Shown here: positions 24,753 to 34,896 of the stretch, one piece after another
Layout of the letters: every line of letters begins with the position of its first letter
Numbering within the stretch: position 1 is the stretch's first letter
Origin: Wenzhouxiangella sp. XN79A
Lineage (GTDB): Bacteria; Pseudomonadota; Gammaproteobacteria; Xanthomonadales; Wenzhouxiangellaceae
Assembly: GCF_012272825.1 (NCBI RefSeq)
Contig: NZ_JAAWWS010000145.1
Location: forward strand, 186,001-250,000
Reading direction: 5' to 3'
DNA length: 64,000 nt
Made by a program: the position numbers and the translations under genes
Notes under the pieces: generated by a model
What the model was told of the DNA's origin: nothing
Database searches by the model: none
What the model saw: only the letters and a program-made list of their open reading frames with translations

Positions 24753-25714
24753 GTGGCCCGCTGCGCGTGGCCGCGGCGCAGATCGCGCCGGTCTGGCTGG
24801 ACCGCGAGGCCACGCTGGCCCGTGTCGTCGAGGCGATCGACGAGGCTGCCGGGCTGGGCGCTGGCCTGGTGGCCTTCGGCGAGTGCCTGGTGCCCGGCTA
24901 CCCGTTCTGGGTCGACCGCACCGACGGCGCCCGGTTCGAATCGCCGGTGCAGACCGAGCTGTGGGCGCACTACGTCGACCAGGCGGTCGACCTCGACGCC
25001 GGCCAGCTCGAGCCGGTCTTCGAGGCCGCCCGACGCGGCCGGATCGGGGTGGTGCTCGGGGTGCTCGAACGACCGGCCGAGCGCGGCGAGAGCGTCTACG
25101 CCACGGCCGTTTCGATCGACTCCCGGGGCGCGCTGCGGGCTGCCCACCGCAAGCTGATGCCGACCTACGAGGAACGGCTGGTCTGGGCCACCGGCGACGG
25201 ACACGGCCTGCGCACCTGGCCGCTGGACGACTTCACCGTCGGCGCCCTGAACTGCTGGGAGAACTGGATGCCGCTGGCCCGCGCCAGCCTGCAGGCCCAG
25301 GGCGAGGACCTGCACGTGGCGATCTGGCCCGGCAATCCGCGCAACACGCTCGATATCACCCGGCACATGGCGCGCGAAGGGCGAAGCTACGTGCTCTCGG
25401 TATCGGGCCTGCTGCGGCCCGAGGACCTGACCGAGGAGGTGATCGACCGGTTGCCGCAGGCCGACGCGCTGCGGTCGGCGGCCGCCGACCTTCCGTGGGC
25501 GCGCGGCGGGTCGTGTCTTGCCGGGCCCGACGGTGAATGGGTGATCGAGCCGGTCCTCGACGAAGCCGGGCTGTTCGTCGCCGAGATCGACGCCGCGGCC
25601 GTGCGCCGCGCTCGCCAGACCTTCGATCCGGCCGGCCATTACTCCCGGCCCGACGTGTTCGAACTGCACGTCGATCGTCGCCGCCAGCGGCTGGGCCGGT
25701 TCGAGGACGAGTAA
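24749..25714 (+). CDS. Nitrilase-type carbon-nitrogen hydrolase
   Basis: 321-residue nitrilase superfamily enzyme, cytoplasmic. The catalytic triad is visible: Glu45 in FGECLVPGYPFW, Lys135 in HRKLMPTYEERLVW and Cys169 in LNCWENWMPLARAS. HRKLMPTYEERLVW and the CWENWMPLARA block are the form found in true (branch 1) nitrilases that hydrolyse organic nitriles to acids, rather than in amidases such as NitFhit or ureidopropionase. The substrate cannot be read from sequence. It is translationally coupled to rimI, an unusual neighbour for a nitrilase. Confidence 0.88.
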   Translation: MSGPLRVAAAQIAPVWLDREATLARVVEAIDEAAGLGAGLVAFGECLVPGYPFWVDRTDGARFESPVQTELWAHYVDQAVDLDAGQLEPVFEAARRGRIGVVLGVLERPAERGESVYATAVSIDSRGALRAAHRKLMPTYEERLVWATGDGHGLRTWPLDDFTVGALNCWENWMPLARASLQAQGEDLHVAIWPGNPRNTLDITRHMAREGRSYVLSVSGLLRPEDLTEEVIDRLPQADALRSAAADLPWARGGSCLAGPDGEWVIEPVLDEAGLFVAEIDAAAVRRARQTFDPAGHYSRPDVFELHVDRRRQRLGRFEDE

Positions 25715-25931
25715 GCACGGCACCGGCCCCGGTCGCTCGCCGTCGTTGCCTTGCCGGCCGGCCCGTGCCTGCCGGCGACTGTCCGGCGGTTGATCGAGGT
25801 TCCGTCGGATATCGCGTGCTGCCGCCGCTCGAAGGCCGCATGGCGTCCGACCGATCGACCGCGGCTCGCGATGGGTGCCTCGAACGTCGGTGCCTCGAAC
25901 TATCGGGAACCCTTCGCGACCCGTCCGGTGA

Positions 25932-28805
25932 TCACGGCGGCGACGTTCCGGTCGAAGCCGGCCCGCCGTTTCGACCCGGGTCTTCGGCGACCGACCGACA
26001 GGCCGCGTCGCGCTGTCCTTCCTGCGACAGCGTCGCGGTGCGGATCAGCGCATCCAGCCGCTGCCGCGCCGCGGTGGCGCTTTCCCGGCCCGTGAAACGG
26101 CTCGCGATACTGCAAAGTGCATAAGCGCGTGCATCATCGGCGGCGGCCGGCTCGGCCAGCGCTTCTTCGATGCGCTCGATCAGGGCCGAACCGGTCGCAT
26201 CGTGGTCGGCCAGCCGGAGTTGCAGGCCGAGCAAGCGCAGGGTGGTCGATGGGTGACCGACGACCTCGGCCGGGGCCCGGGCAGATTCGTCCATCCACGC
26301 CGCGGCCGTGACCCGATCGCCGCGCTCGAAGGCGATCCTGGCGATTCGCCAGCGCAGGGCCTGGGGCAGCGACTGCCAGCGCGCCGGGGATTCCATGCGG
26401 TCGAGCCGTTCGGCGGCAAGCGCGGTCGCCGCGTCCAGTGCGGCATCGTCGGCCCCGGCGAGCGCAAGGCCGGCGAGTTCGACGTCGAACATCTGGATGG
26501 CCGCCGGCGTGGTCGCGCCCCAGGCCTGCTCGAGGACTTCGCGGGCGAGGACGGCCGTTTCGGCCGCCCGCGCGCCGCGACCGAGGGCCAGCAGCGTGCG
26601 CGCCCGGGTCAGGTTGGTCAGGGCCTGTTCGATTTCGAGGCCCGGGCGCTGCTGGGCCGCGGCGGCCTCGTCGAGCAGCGCCAGTGCTTCGTCGAAGCGA
26701 CCGCGCTGACGCAGCGTGTCGCCCAGCGAATAGCGGGTCCGGGCAATCGCGGGATGGCCTTCGGGGTAGGTCTCGAGCGCCAGCTCCAGCGCGCTGCGAT
26801 CGTGCTCCAGGGCTTCGTCGAGCCGACCGAGCTGGGCAGCGACCGCGGCCAGGTTCGACAGGGTGTTGACCATGTTGGCGGCTTCTTCATTGCCCATCCG
26901 GCGCTGGATCTCGAGGCTTGCCAGCGCGGCGGCGTATGCGGCTTCGAGATCGCCCTGGTTGAAGCCCAGGATCACCCGGGCGCCCTGCAGTTCGCGCTGT
27001 GCATCGAGGGGCGGGTCGGGCATGTCGGCCAGCAGCGCTTCGGCGCGTCGGATCGCATCGTCCATGGCCTCGGGCCGGTTCAGGTTGGCATGGACGCTGG
27101 CATAGCCCGACCACAGCCGCAGGTGGAGGGCCCGAGCTTCGGGGCGGTCCGGCGGTGGCAGCAGCTCGCGCATCCGGTCCAGCGCGGCGGCCTGGGCGCG
27201 GTAGTCCTTGCGGGTGCCTTCCAGCACCGCACGCTCCAGCCACAGCCGTGCCCGCAGCAGCGGAGACAGGTCCGGGTGCGCGTCGATCAGCGCCTCGGCG
27301 CGGTCGAACTCGGCGGCGGCGTCGTCGTGCCAGCCGAGCGCGACCTGGACATCGCCCAGCGTGATCAACAGCTCCGCGCGGGTCGCCGGGTCCAGCGCCT
27401 GGTCGGTCTCGGCCTGCAGGCTGCCCTGGCGCAGCACGTCACGCATGTCCAGTTCGTTGCCGCCGGCCTGCCAGGGATCGGCGGCCACCAGCATCGTCAG
27501 CAGGAACTCCTTGATGGTTTCGGCCCGGTCCGCCTCACGGATAGCGGCGGCGGCCTCGTGCTGCGCGCGAACTGCCTGCCAGGTCGCGATCGTTGCGCCG
27601 GCGGTCAGCGACACGATCGCCAGCCCGCCGGCCAGCGCCAGCCCGCGATTGCGACGCAGCCACTTGGCGACGCGGTCGGCGGTTCCGGCCGGCCGTGCGC
27701 GGACCGGGCGCTGGGCCTGCCAGGCGTCGAGGTCGCGCTCGAAGGCTTCGGCCGAGTGATAGCGCTGCTCGGGATCTTCGGCAGTGGCGGTGATGCAGAT
27801 CGCGTCGAGGTCGCCGCGCAGACGGCGTGCCGGGCAGTGCCGGTCGGGGTGCTCCGAGGGTCGGCCCGGTGACGGCTCGAGCGGCTGGCCGAGCAGGGCT
27901 CGGGTCGCGGCGCTGGCCGAGCGCGGCGGCCGGCCGGTCAGCAGTCGGTACATCAGCATGCCGAGACCGTGGATGTCGGTGGCCACGGACGGCGACACGC
28001 CGGCCAGCTGTTCCGGCGCGGCCCAGCCCGGCGAACAGTGCAGGCGGGCGCGGGTGCGGTCGGCCTCGTCGCGATCGAGCAGTCGGGCGATGCCGAAGTC
28101 GACCAGCCGCGCCCGGCCGTCGGTATCGACCAGGACGTTGCTTGGCTTCAGGTCGGCATGGACGATCAGCCGGGCGTGGGCATGGGCGACGGCGGCGGCG
28201 ACCTGGCGCAGCAGCTCGATGCGCAGCTCGAGCGAGGCGGCGTTGCGGTCGCACCAGACATCGATCGGCTCACCATCGACGTACTCCATGACCAGGTAGG
28301 GCCAGCCTTCGTCGCTGACCCCGCCGTCGAGCAGGTGCACGATTCCCGGATGGGCCAGGCCGGCCAGCAGGCGCAGCTCGTGTTCCAGCGACCGGCGGTT
28401 TCTGCGGCCCGACTCGGCAGTGCCGAGGGCCGCATGGAGCACCTTCAGTGCGACCCGGCGCTGGTACTGGCCGTCGTTGCGTTCGGCGAGCACCACGGTG
28501 GCCATGCCGCCGCGCTGAAGTTCGCGGGTCACGCGCCAGTGACCGATCCGGATCCCGGTCCAGTCGGCCGGTGGCGGCGTGGCATCGTCGGCAAGCAGTT
28601 CGCCGGCCAGCATATGGCCCACGGTGCGGTCGATGAACGAGGGTTCCGGCGCGTCGTGCGCGCGCAGCAACCGATCGAGCAGGCGGCCGGCCTCCGGGCT
28701 GAGCTGCTCGCCGTCCAGGATCCGTGCCCGCTCGGCGGCGGGCCGCTCGGCGAGGCGGTCGAACCACTCGGCCGCTTCGCGCCATGTCGCTTCGGTCAAG
28801 GCCAT
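25932..28805 (-). CDS. Ser/Thr protein kinase with C-terminal TPR-like region
   Basis: 957-residue Hanks-type kinase. Kinase domain about 85-370: Gly loop GGMATVVLAE, Lys121 in RVALKVLH, catalytic loop VHADLKPSNVLVD (Asp218, Asn223), DFG in LVDFGIARL, and AAPEQL near 270. The usual HRD is HAD, making it a non-RD kinase, which implies it is not controlled by activation-loop phosphorylation in the classical way. One membrane helix follows (about 395-415), then a long helical region of TPR-like repeats to the C-terminus. The domain order (kinase, TM, TPR) is widespread in Myxococcota and xanthomonads. No partner gene is adjacent. Confidence 0.9.
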   Translation of the reverse strand: MALTEATWREAAEWFDRLAERPAAERARILDGEQLSPEAGRLLDRLLRAHDAPEPSFIDRTVGHMLAGELLADDATPPPADWTGIRIGHWRVTRELQRGGMATVVLAERNDGQYQRRVALKVLHAALGTAESGRRNRRSLEHELRLLAGLAHPGIVHLLDGGVSDEGWPYLVMEYVDGEPIDVWCDRNAASLELRIELLRQVAAAVAHAHARLIVHADLKPSNVLVDTDGRARLVDFGIARLLDRDEADRTRARLHCSPGWAAPEQLAGVSPSVATDIHGLGMLMYRLLTGRPPRSASAATRALLGQPLEPSPGRPSEHPDRHCPARRLRGDLDAICITATAEDPEQRYHSAEAFERDLDAWQAQRPVRARPAGTADRVAKWLRRNRGLALAGGLAIVSLTAGATIATWQAVRAQHEAAAAIREADRAETIKEFLLTMLVAADPWQAGGNELDMRDVLRQGSLQAETDQALDPATRAELLITLGDVQVALGWHDDAAAEFDRAEALIDAHPDLSPLLRARLWLERAVLEGTRKDYRAQAAALDRMRELLPPPDRPEARALHLRLWSGYASVHANLNRPEAMDDAIRRAEALLADMPDPPLDAQRELQGARVILGFNQGDLEAAYAAALASLEIQRRMGNEEAANMVNTLSNLAAVAAQLGRLDEALEHDRSALELALETYPEGHPAIARTRYSLGDTLRQRGRFDEALALLDEAAAAQQRPGLEIEQALTNLTRARTLLALGRGARAAETAVLAREVLEQAWGATTPAAIQMFDVELAGLALAGADDAALDAATALAAERLDRMESPARWQSLPQALRWRIARIAFERGDRVTAAAWMDESARAPAEVVGHPSTTLRLLGLQLRLADHDATGSALIERIEEALAEPAAADDARAYALCSIASRFTGRESATAARQRLDALIRTATLSQEGQRDAACRSVAEDPGRNGGPASTGTSPP

Positions 28806-28845
28806 TCGGGACGCTCTCCGAAGAATCGGTCGTGTGCTCGGACGA

Positions 28846-31608
28846 TCAGACCAGGGCGCGCAGTTTCTCCACCTGGGCCTCCAGCTCGGCGGCGTTCGCC
28901 GAATGCTCGGCCAGCCGCTGGCGTTCCTTGTCGACCACCTCGGCCGGTGCGTTGTCGACGAAACGCGGATTGGCCAGCTTCTTCTCGGCGACCTGCCGGC
29001 CGTTGCGCTCGCGCTCGAGCTGTTTTTCCAGCCGGGCGATTTCCTCGCCGAGATCGACCAGGCCGGCCAGCGGGATCAGCAGCCGCATTTCGCCGGCCAG
29101 CTGCACCGCGCAGTCGGCGGTATCGCGCTCGGCGGCCACGCGCTCGATCGACTCGAGCCGGGCCAGCCGCCGGATCAGGCCGTCGAAGCGGTCCAGTCGT
29201 TCGAGGTCGGCATCGGTCGCGTTCTGGACCATCAGCGGCATCGGCTTGCCCGGCGCCAGGCCCAGTTCGGTCCGCGCCGAGCGAATCCCGGACACGACCT
29301 GCTTGAGCCACTCGGCGTCGGCTTCGGCGGCGGCGTCGGTCGGGCCGGGTTCGGGCCAGGCGGCGCCGACCAGGAACGGCGTGTCGATCGCCAGCGGCTG
29401 CTTGAGCTTCTGCCAGATTTCCTCGGTGACGAACGGCACGAAGGGGTGCAGCAGCCGGAGCAGGGCGTCGAGCACTTCGGCCAGCGTCCGCCGGGTGCCG
29501 GCGGCGACGGCCGGGTCGGCGTCCCCGGCCAGCGCCGGCTTGGCCAACTCCAGGTACCAGTCGCAGAACTGGTGCCAGGTGAATTCGTACAGGGCCTGGG
29601 CGGCCAGGTCGAAGCGGTAGTCGGCCAGCGCCCGATCGACGGCCTCGATCGTGCGCGCCAGCGACGAGCGGATCCAGCGTGAAATCACGTCGTCGGCCGG
29701 CGCCTGGTGCAGCGTCTCCTCGCCGATGTTCATGAACACGAAGCGCGAGGCGTTCCAGAGCTTGTTGATGAAGTTGCGGTAGCCCTCGCACCTGGACAGA
29801 TCGAACTTGATGTCGCGGCCGTGGCCGGCCAGCGCGGTGAAGGTGAACCGCAGGGCATCGGCGCCGAAGGCCGGGATGCCGTCCGGAAACTCCTCGCGGG
29901 TGTGTTTCTCGATCGCGGCCTTCATCTGCGGCTGCATCAGTGCGGCGGTGCGCTTGGCCACCAGGTCGTCGAGCGCGATGCCGTCGATCAGGTCGATCGG
30001 GTCGAGCACGTTGCCCCTGGACTTCGACATCTTCTGGCCGTCGCGATCGCGGATCAGGCCGGTGATGTAGACCTGCTCGAACGGCACCTTGCCGGTGAAA
30101 TGGCCGGTCATCATGATCATCCGGGCGACCCAGAAGAAGATGATGTCGAAGCCGGTGACCAGGACCGAGCTCGGCAGATAGCGGTCGTAGCCTTCCGACT
30201 TCATCCGCTCGGTGTCCGGCCAGCCCAGCGTGGAGTGTGCCCACAGCGCCGAGGAGAACCAGGTCTCGAGCACGTCCGGATCCTGCTGCAGCGGCGTGCC
30301 GTCGGCGATGCCGTGCTTTTCGCGGACCTCCGTTTCGCTGCGGCCGACGTAGACGTTGCCGGCTTCGTCGTGCCAGGCCGGAATCCGGTGGCCCCACCAC
30401 AGCTGGCGGCTGATGCACCAGTCCTGCAGGTTCTCCATCCAGTGCCGGTAGGTGTTGATCCAGTTGCCGGGCACGAACTCGACGTCGCCGTTCTCGACGG
30501 TCTCGAGCCCGAGCTTGCCCAGCGAATCCATCTTCACGAACCACTGGTCGGTCAGGTAGGGCTCGATGACCTGGCCGGAGCGATCGCCGCGCGGCACGAC
30601 CATCGCGTGGGGTTTCTCTTCGACCAGCAGGCCGTCGGTCTTGAGATCGTCGACGATGCGCTTGCGCGCGGCAAAGCGATCCAGGCCGCGATAGGCCTCC
30701 GGCGCGTTGTCGTTGATCCGGGCCTCGGGCGTGAAGATGTTGATCGGCTCGAAGCCGTGCCGGGCGCCGACCTCCCAGTCGTTGAAGTCGTGGGCCGGCG
30801 TGATCTTGACGCAGCCGGTGCCGAACTCGGGGTCGACGTAGTCGTCGGCCACGACCGGGATCTCGCGGTCGGTCAGCGGCAGCCTGACCGTCCTGCCGAC
30901 CAGGTCGGTGTAGCGCTCGTCGTCGGGGTGGACCGCCACGCAGACGTCGCCGAGCAGCGTCTCGGGCCGGGTGGTCGCGACCACCACGTCGCCGTTGCCG
31001 TCGCTGCGCGGATAGCGGATCGACCACAGTCGGCCCTGTTCGTCGCTGTTGACGACCTCGAGGTCGGAGATCGCGGTCCTGAGCACCGGGTCCCAGTTGA
31101 CCAGCCGCGGGCCGCGGTAGATCAGGCCTTCATCGTGCAGCCGAACGAAGGTCTCGACGACCGCTTCGGACAGGTCGTCGTCCATCGTGAAGCGCTCGCG
31201 CGACCAGTCGGCCGACGCGCCGAGCCGGCGCATCTGGCGGGTGATCGTCGAGCCCGATTCCTGCTTCCATTGCCAGACCCGGTCGATGAACTGCTGCCGG
31301 GTGTAGTCGTCGCGTTTGCCGCCTTCGGCTTCGATCTGGCGAGTGACGACCATTTCGGTCGCGATGCCGGCGTGGTCGACGCCGACCTGCCACAGCGTGT
31401 CGAAGCCCTTCATCCGGTGGGCGCGGACCAGGCAGTCCATCAGGGTGTGCTGGAACGCATGCCCCATGTGCAGCGTGCCGGTGACGTTCGGTGGCGGCAG
31501 CAGGATGGTGTAGGGCGTGCCCTTGCCTGCGGGCCGGAAACAATCGGCGTCCTCCCAGGCGGGATACCAGCGGGATTCGATGCGGTCGGGGTCGTAGGTC
31601 TTGTCCAT
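28846..31608 (-). CDS. valS: Valyl-tRNA synthetase
   Basis: Class Ia synthetase of 920 residues, normal for bacteria. The HIGH-type motif is in [16 protein letters not shown] near residues 34-49, and [12 protein letters not shown] near residue 520 is the KMSKS loop. The inserted CP1 editing domain (about 190-330) includes DEFGTGCVK-type sequence ([19 protein letters not shown]). A C-terminal coiled coil (about 855-920) with alternating charged heptads ends in [12 protein letters not shown]. The start [16 protein letters not shown] at 31608 is preferred over an in-frame extension. It belongs to the leftward pepA-holC-valS cluster, conserved in Gammaproteobacteria. Confidence 0.97.
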   Translation of the reverse strand: MDKTYDPDRIESRWYPAWEDADCFRPAGKGTPYTILLPPPNVTGTLHMGHAFQHTLMDCLVRAHRMKGFDTLWQVGVDHAGIATEMVVTRQIEAEGGKRDDYTRQQFIDRVWQWKQESGSTITRQMRRLGASADWSRERFTMDDDLSEAVVETFVRLHDEGLIYRGPRLVNWDPVLRTAISDLEVVNSDEQGRLWSIRYPRSDGNGDVVVATTRPETLLGDVCVAVHPDDERYTDLVGRTVRLPLTDREIPVVADDYVDPEFGTGCVKITPAHDFNDWEVGARHGFEPINIFTPEARINDNAPEAYRGLDRFAARKRIVDDLKTDGLLVEEKPHAMVVPRGDRSGQVIEPYLTDQWFVKMDSLGKLGLETVENGDVEFVPGNWINTYRHWMENLQDWCISRQLWWGHRIPAWHDEAGNVYVGRSETEVREKHGIADGTPLQQDPDVLETWFSSALWAHSTLGWPDTERMKSEGYDRYLPSSVLVTGFDIIFFWVARMIMMTGHFTGKVPFEQVYITGLIRDRDGQKMSKSRGNVLDPIDLIDGIALDDLVAKRTAALMQPQMKAAIEKHTREEFPDGIPAFGADALRFTFTALAGHGRDIKFDLSRCEGYRNFINKLWNASRFVFMNIGEETLHQAPADDVISRWIRSSLARTIEAVDRALADYRFDLAAQALYEFTWHQFCDWYLELAKPALAGDADPAVAAGTRRTLAEVLDALLRLLHPFVPFVTEEIWQKLKQPLAIDTPFLVGAAWPEPGPTDAAAEADAEWLKQVVSGIRSARTELGLAPGKPMPLMVQNATDADLERLDRFDGLIRRLARLESIERVAAERDTADCAVQLAGEMRLLIPLAGLVDLGEEIARLEKQLERERNGRQVAEKKLANPRFVDNAPAEVVDKERQRLAEHSANAAELEAQVEKLRALV

Positions 31609-31715
31609 GGCGTAGGGTGGGTCGCGCGCGCGGCCTGTCCGGTTCGGTAGCGGGAGAACCACAATGGTACTGCGAGCGGCCGTCCGTCGGGCCGTCGGGC
31701 CGATGTCGATCGAGA

Positions 31716-32117
31716 TCAGCTCAGGACATGGTGGTGCAGGTCGGCGCCGGCGGCCTTCCAGTCCTTCCAGCGCTGGCGCAGGCGCGGGCGCGCGTCCTCG
31801 TCGGCCGGGACCAGTTCGAGCACCCGGTCGTAGCGGCCCTGCGGCAGCGGGGCGGTCGGATCGAGGTTGATCAGCAGCGCGGCGGCATCGGGGGCGCGTT
31901 CGACCAGCCGGATCGGCGCGGCCCGGTCGTCGATGCCGTGCGGCAGGAAACGACCGGCCGGCTTGCGCCAGAGCCGGTCGTCGAGTTCGGCCAGCGCGCC
32001 GCGGGGCGCGACCAGCACGATGTCGGTCAGTGTCGGCCAGGCCTTGCCGACCAGGACAGCGGCCACCTCCAGCGGGTCCTGGAAGCGGCCGGCCAGCTCG
32101 TAGAAGTCGACGCGCAT
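31716..32117 (-). CDS. holC: DNA polymerase III chi subunit
   Basis: 133-residue chi subunit of the clamp-loader complex; with psi it tethers the polymerase to SSB. The fold and motif pattern match: [18 protein letters not shown] at the start, [21 protein letters not shown] in the middle (the SSB-interacting region), the segment [20 protein letters not shown], and [20 protein letters not shown] at the C-terminus. It lies between pepA and valS in the same direction, the standard holC neighbourhood. Confidence 0.92.
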   Translation of the reverse strand: MRVDFYELAGRFQDPLEVAAVLVGKAWPTLTDIVLVAPRGALAELDDRLWRKPAGRFLPHGIDDRAAPIRLVERAPDAAALLINLDPTAPLPQGRYDRVLELVPADEDARPRLRQRWKDWKAAGADLHHHVLS

Positions 32118-32133
32118 CGAGCCGCCGTGCCGA

Positions 32134-33621
32134 TCAGCCGGCGCGGTCGATCAGCCAGCGAACCAGCAGTCCGACCGGGCGGCCGGTCGCGCTTTCCGGC
32201 TTGCCCCATTGCCAGGCCGAGCCGGCGATGTCGATGTGCGCCCAGCGGGTGTCCTCGACGAAGCGCGACAGGAAACAGCCGGCAGTGATCGAGCCGGCCG
32301 GCATGCCGCCGATGTTCTTCATGTCGGCGAACGGTGTTTCGATCTGCTTCTGGTACTCGTCCCACAGCGGCAGGCGCCAGCCGCGGTCCGAGGCCTCGAG
32401 GCCGGCGGTGAGCAATTCTTCGGCCAGTTCGTCGTCCCGGGTCATGATGCCGCTGGCGTGATGGCCCAGCGCGACCACGCAGGCGCCGGTCAGAGTCGCG
32501 ATGTCGACCATCGCTGCCGGCTTGCTGTTGCGCTCGGTCCAGGTCAGCGCGTCGGCCAGGATCATCCGGCCCTCGGCGTCGGTGTTGTGGACTTCGATGG
32601 TCTTGCCCGCCATCGAGGTGATCACGTCGCCGGGACGATAGGCGCCGGCATCGGGCATGTTCTCGACCGCCGCGACCACGCCGTCGACGTTCAGCGGCAG
32701 CTTCATCCGGGCCACGGCCTCGAGCGCGCCGATCGTGGCCGCCGCGCCGCCCATGTCGAACTTCATCTGTTCCATCAGCTCGCGCGGCTTCAGCGAGATG
32801 CCGCCGGTGTCGAAGGTCACGCCCTTGCCGACCAGCGCATACGGCGCGCCGCTGCCGCCGGTCCAGCGCAGCCGGATCAGCCGCGGCCGGTTGACGCTGC
32901 CCTTGCCGACGGCCATCAATGCGTTCATGCCCAGCTCGATCATCGCGTCTTCTTCGAGCACTTCGACCTCGAGCCCGTCGATCTCCTCGGCCAGCTGCGT
33001 GGCGCGCTCGGCCAGGTAGGCCGGAGTGCAGATGTTCGGCGGCAGGTCGGCCAGGTCGCGCGCGGTCCGGACGCCGGCGTTGACCGCGTCGGCCCGGGTC
33101 AGCAGGGCATCGATGCCGTCGATGGCCGGCAGGGTCACCGATTCGGTCGGCGGTGCGTCGTCGTCGCGCGGGGTCCGGGTCGCGGTATAGACGTAATCGC
33201 CGTGGTCCATGCCGATCGCGGCCTGGAAGGTCTTCCAGGCATCGTCGCGGCCGGGCACCTCGAGCAGCGGCAGCAGGCAGTGGGCGCTGCGCGCCCGACT
33301 GGCCCGGACCGCCTGACCGGCCGCACGGGTGATCGCGGCATAGACATGCTCCGTCCACTTGCCGGGCTTGCCGAGGCCGACGATCAGCAGGCGCCGTGCG
33401 CGCAGCCCGTCCGGTTCGTGCAGCATCAGGCTGCGGCCGGCGGAGGTCGGCAGCTCGCCGGCTTCGCGCAGGCGTTCGAGCAGCCCGCCGGTGGCCTCGT
33501 TCAGGGAACCGGCCCAGCCGGGCAGCGCCGCGGCGTGCATCAGGCCGATCACCAGGCAGTCGGTGTCGACGGAAACCGGATCGGCATCGATCGGGGAAAG
33601 CGAAATACGGGACTGAGTCAT
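32134..33621 (-). CDS. pepA: Leucyl aminopeptidase
   Basis: M17 cytosol aminopeptidase, 495 residues, a hexameric two-metal enzyme removing N-terminal residues; in E. coli it also binds DNA at cer sites with XerCD. The catalytic C-terminal domain has VGKGVTFDTGGISLKP, KFDMGGAAA and the signature NTDAEGRMILADAL near residues 350-363, with the expected Lys, Asp and Glu metal ligands. The N-terminal domain is a shorter, divergent macro-like fold. The start MTQSRISLSPID at 33621 is chosen because the upstream extension is non-conserved. It is divergent from lptF, as in E. coli. Confidence 0.96.
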   Translation of the reverse strand: MTQSRISLSPIDADPVSVDTDCLVIGLMHAAALPGWAGSLNEATGGLLERLREAGELPTSAGRSLMLHEPDGLRARRLLIVGLGKPGKWTEHVYAAITRAAGQAVRASRARSAHCLLPLLEVPGRDDAWKTFQAAIGMDHGDYVYTATRTPRDDDAPPTESVTLPAIDGIDALLTRADAVNAGVRTARDLADLPPNICTPAYLAERATQLAEEIDGLEVEVLEEDAMIELGMNALMAVGKGSVNRPRLIRLRWTGGSGAPYALVGKGVTFDTGGISLKPRELMEQMKFDMGGAAATIGALEAVARMKLPLNVDGVVAAVENMPDAGAYRPGDVITSMAGKTIEVHNTDAEGRMILADALTWTERNSKPAAMVDIATLTGACVVALGHHASGIMTRDDELAEELLTAGLEASDRGWRLPLWDEYQKQIETPFADMKNIGGMPAGSITAGCFLSRFVEDTRWAHIDIAGSAWQWGKPESATGRPVGLLVRWLIDRAG

Positions 33622-33725
33622 ACAGAACTTCCTTGTGGCGTCAGGGGCGCGCGGGCGGGCCGGCCGGCATGGGGCCGCGGTCCGGCATCGGTCTGTACCG
33701 GTGTCGCGCGATCGGGCATCGGTGC

Positions 33726-33731
33726 ATTGTA
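33726..33731 (-). promoter_or_regulatory. Candidate -10 for pepA
   Basis: On the minus strand the sequence reads GGGTACAATGC, an extended -10-like TACAAT about 105 bases before the pepA start. No good -35 is visible. It lies in the divergent pepA/lptF gap. Confidence 0.35.
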
Positions 33732-33831
33732 CCCTTGAGGCTGCATTCCGCAGCCGGTCGCCGAGGCCGCATCCGATGTCTCCGAGGTTTTCCAATCCTG
33801 CTGGCGCCGCGCAGCGGCCGGACGCGGTCCC

Positions 33832-34896
33832 ATGAACGGCGCGGTGCTGACCCGGTATCTCGTCCGGCAGACGGCCGGCGCGGCGCTGGCCACGCTGCTG
33901 GTGCTGCTCGGCGTGACGCTGGCGCTGTTCCTGGCCGAACTGCTCGGCGAGGTGGCCGATGGCCGGGCCGCGTCGCGTTCGGTGTTCCTGCTGCTGGCGC
34001 TTCGGGTTCCGGAGGCCGTTCATCTGGTCGCGCCGCTGGCGCTGATGCTCGGCGTGCTGATGACGCTGGGCCAGCTGGCCTCGGGCGGCGAGCTGAGCGT
34101 GATGCGCGCGGCCGGGCTCGCGCCGCTGCGGCTGGCCCTGCCGCTGCTCGGTCTGGCCGTGCTGTGGTCGGCGGCGGTGCTTGCGGTGAGCGGCTGGATT
34201 GCGCCGTGGACGGCGCGCGAAAGTGCCGCGCTCGATGCCCGCCTGGCCGAGGACATCCTGCTGTCGGGGCTGCGTCCGGGCCAGTTCCAGCGGCTCGGTG
34301 GTGGTGCATTGAACGTATTCGTCGGCGAGATCGACAGCGAAACGGCAACGCTGCGTGATGTCTTCATCCAGCGCAGCGACGATGAGCGAACCGAGATCCT
34401 GCGCGCGCCGCGCGGCGCGTTGAGCGTGGACCCGGAACGCGGGTTGCGCCTGCTGACGCTGTTCGACGGCGTCCACATCAGCCATGCCGACGACGGCGCC
34501 GGCCTGCCGCTGCGGGTGGTCCGCTTCGCGCGCAACGAATTCGACGTGCCGGTGCCGGTGGACCCCGACGCGACCGATCCGGTTCGTTCGCGCGAGTCGG
34601 CGGCCCTGCTGCGCGGCGGCTCGATCGAGGAACGTCGCGAACTGCACTGGCGCGCCGCCCCGGCGCTGGCCGGCCTGCTGCTGACCCTGCTGGTGCTGCC
34701 GGCCGCGTTGGCATCACCACGCGGCGGGCGCTTCGGCGTGATCGTGCCGGCGCTGGTGGTCTACCTCGTCTACACCAATGGATTGAACCTGGTGCTCGGT
34801 CGCGACGACCTCGATCCGGCCGGCGCCTGGGTGGTCCATGGCCTGGTCGCATTGCCGGCCGTGCTGGCCCTGATCGCCTGGCAGAGGCGCTGGTGA
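33832..34896 (+). CDS. lptF: LPS export ABC transporter permease LptF
   Basis: 354-residue inner-membrane permease that, with LptG and the LptB ATPase, extracts lipopolysaccharide toward the LptC-A-D bridge. It has the LptF/LptG family layout: three N-terminal membrane helices (about 14-36, 54-78, 98-121), a periplasmic beta-jellyroll (about 130-275) and three C-terminal helices. The cytoplasmic coupling helix is in TLGQLASGGELSVMRAAG. It overlaps lptG by four bases. It is divergent from pepA, the conserved arrangement. Confidence 0.95.
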   Translation: MNGAVLTRYLVRQTAGAALATLLVLLGVTLALFLAELLGEVADGRAASRSVFLLLALRVPEAVHLVAPLALMLGVLMTLGQLASGGELSVMRAAGLAPLRLALPLLGLAVLWSAAVLAVSGWIAPWTARESAALDARLAEDILLSGLRPGQFQRLGGGALNVFVGEIDSETATLRDVFIQRSDDERTEILRAPRGALSVDPERGLRLLTLFDGVHISHADDGAGLPLRVVRFARNEFDVPVPVDPDATDPVRSRESAALLRGGSIEERRELHWRAAPALAGLLLTLLVLPAALASPRGGRFGVIVPALVVYLVYTNGLNLVLGRDDLDPAGAWVVHGLVALPAVLALIAWQRRW

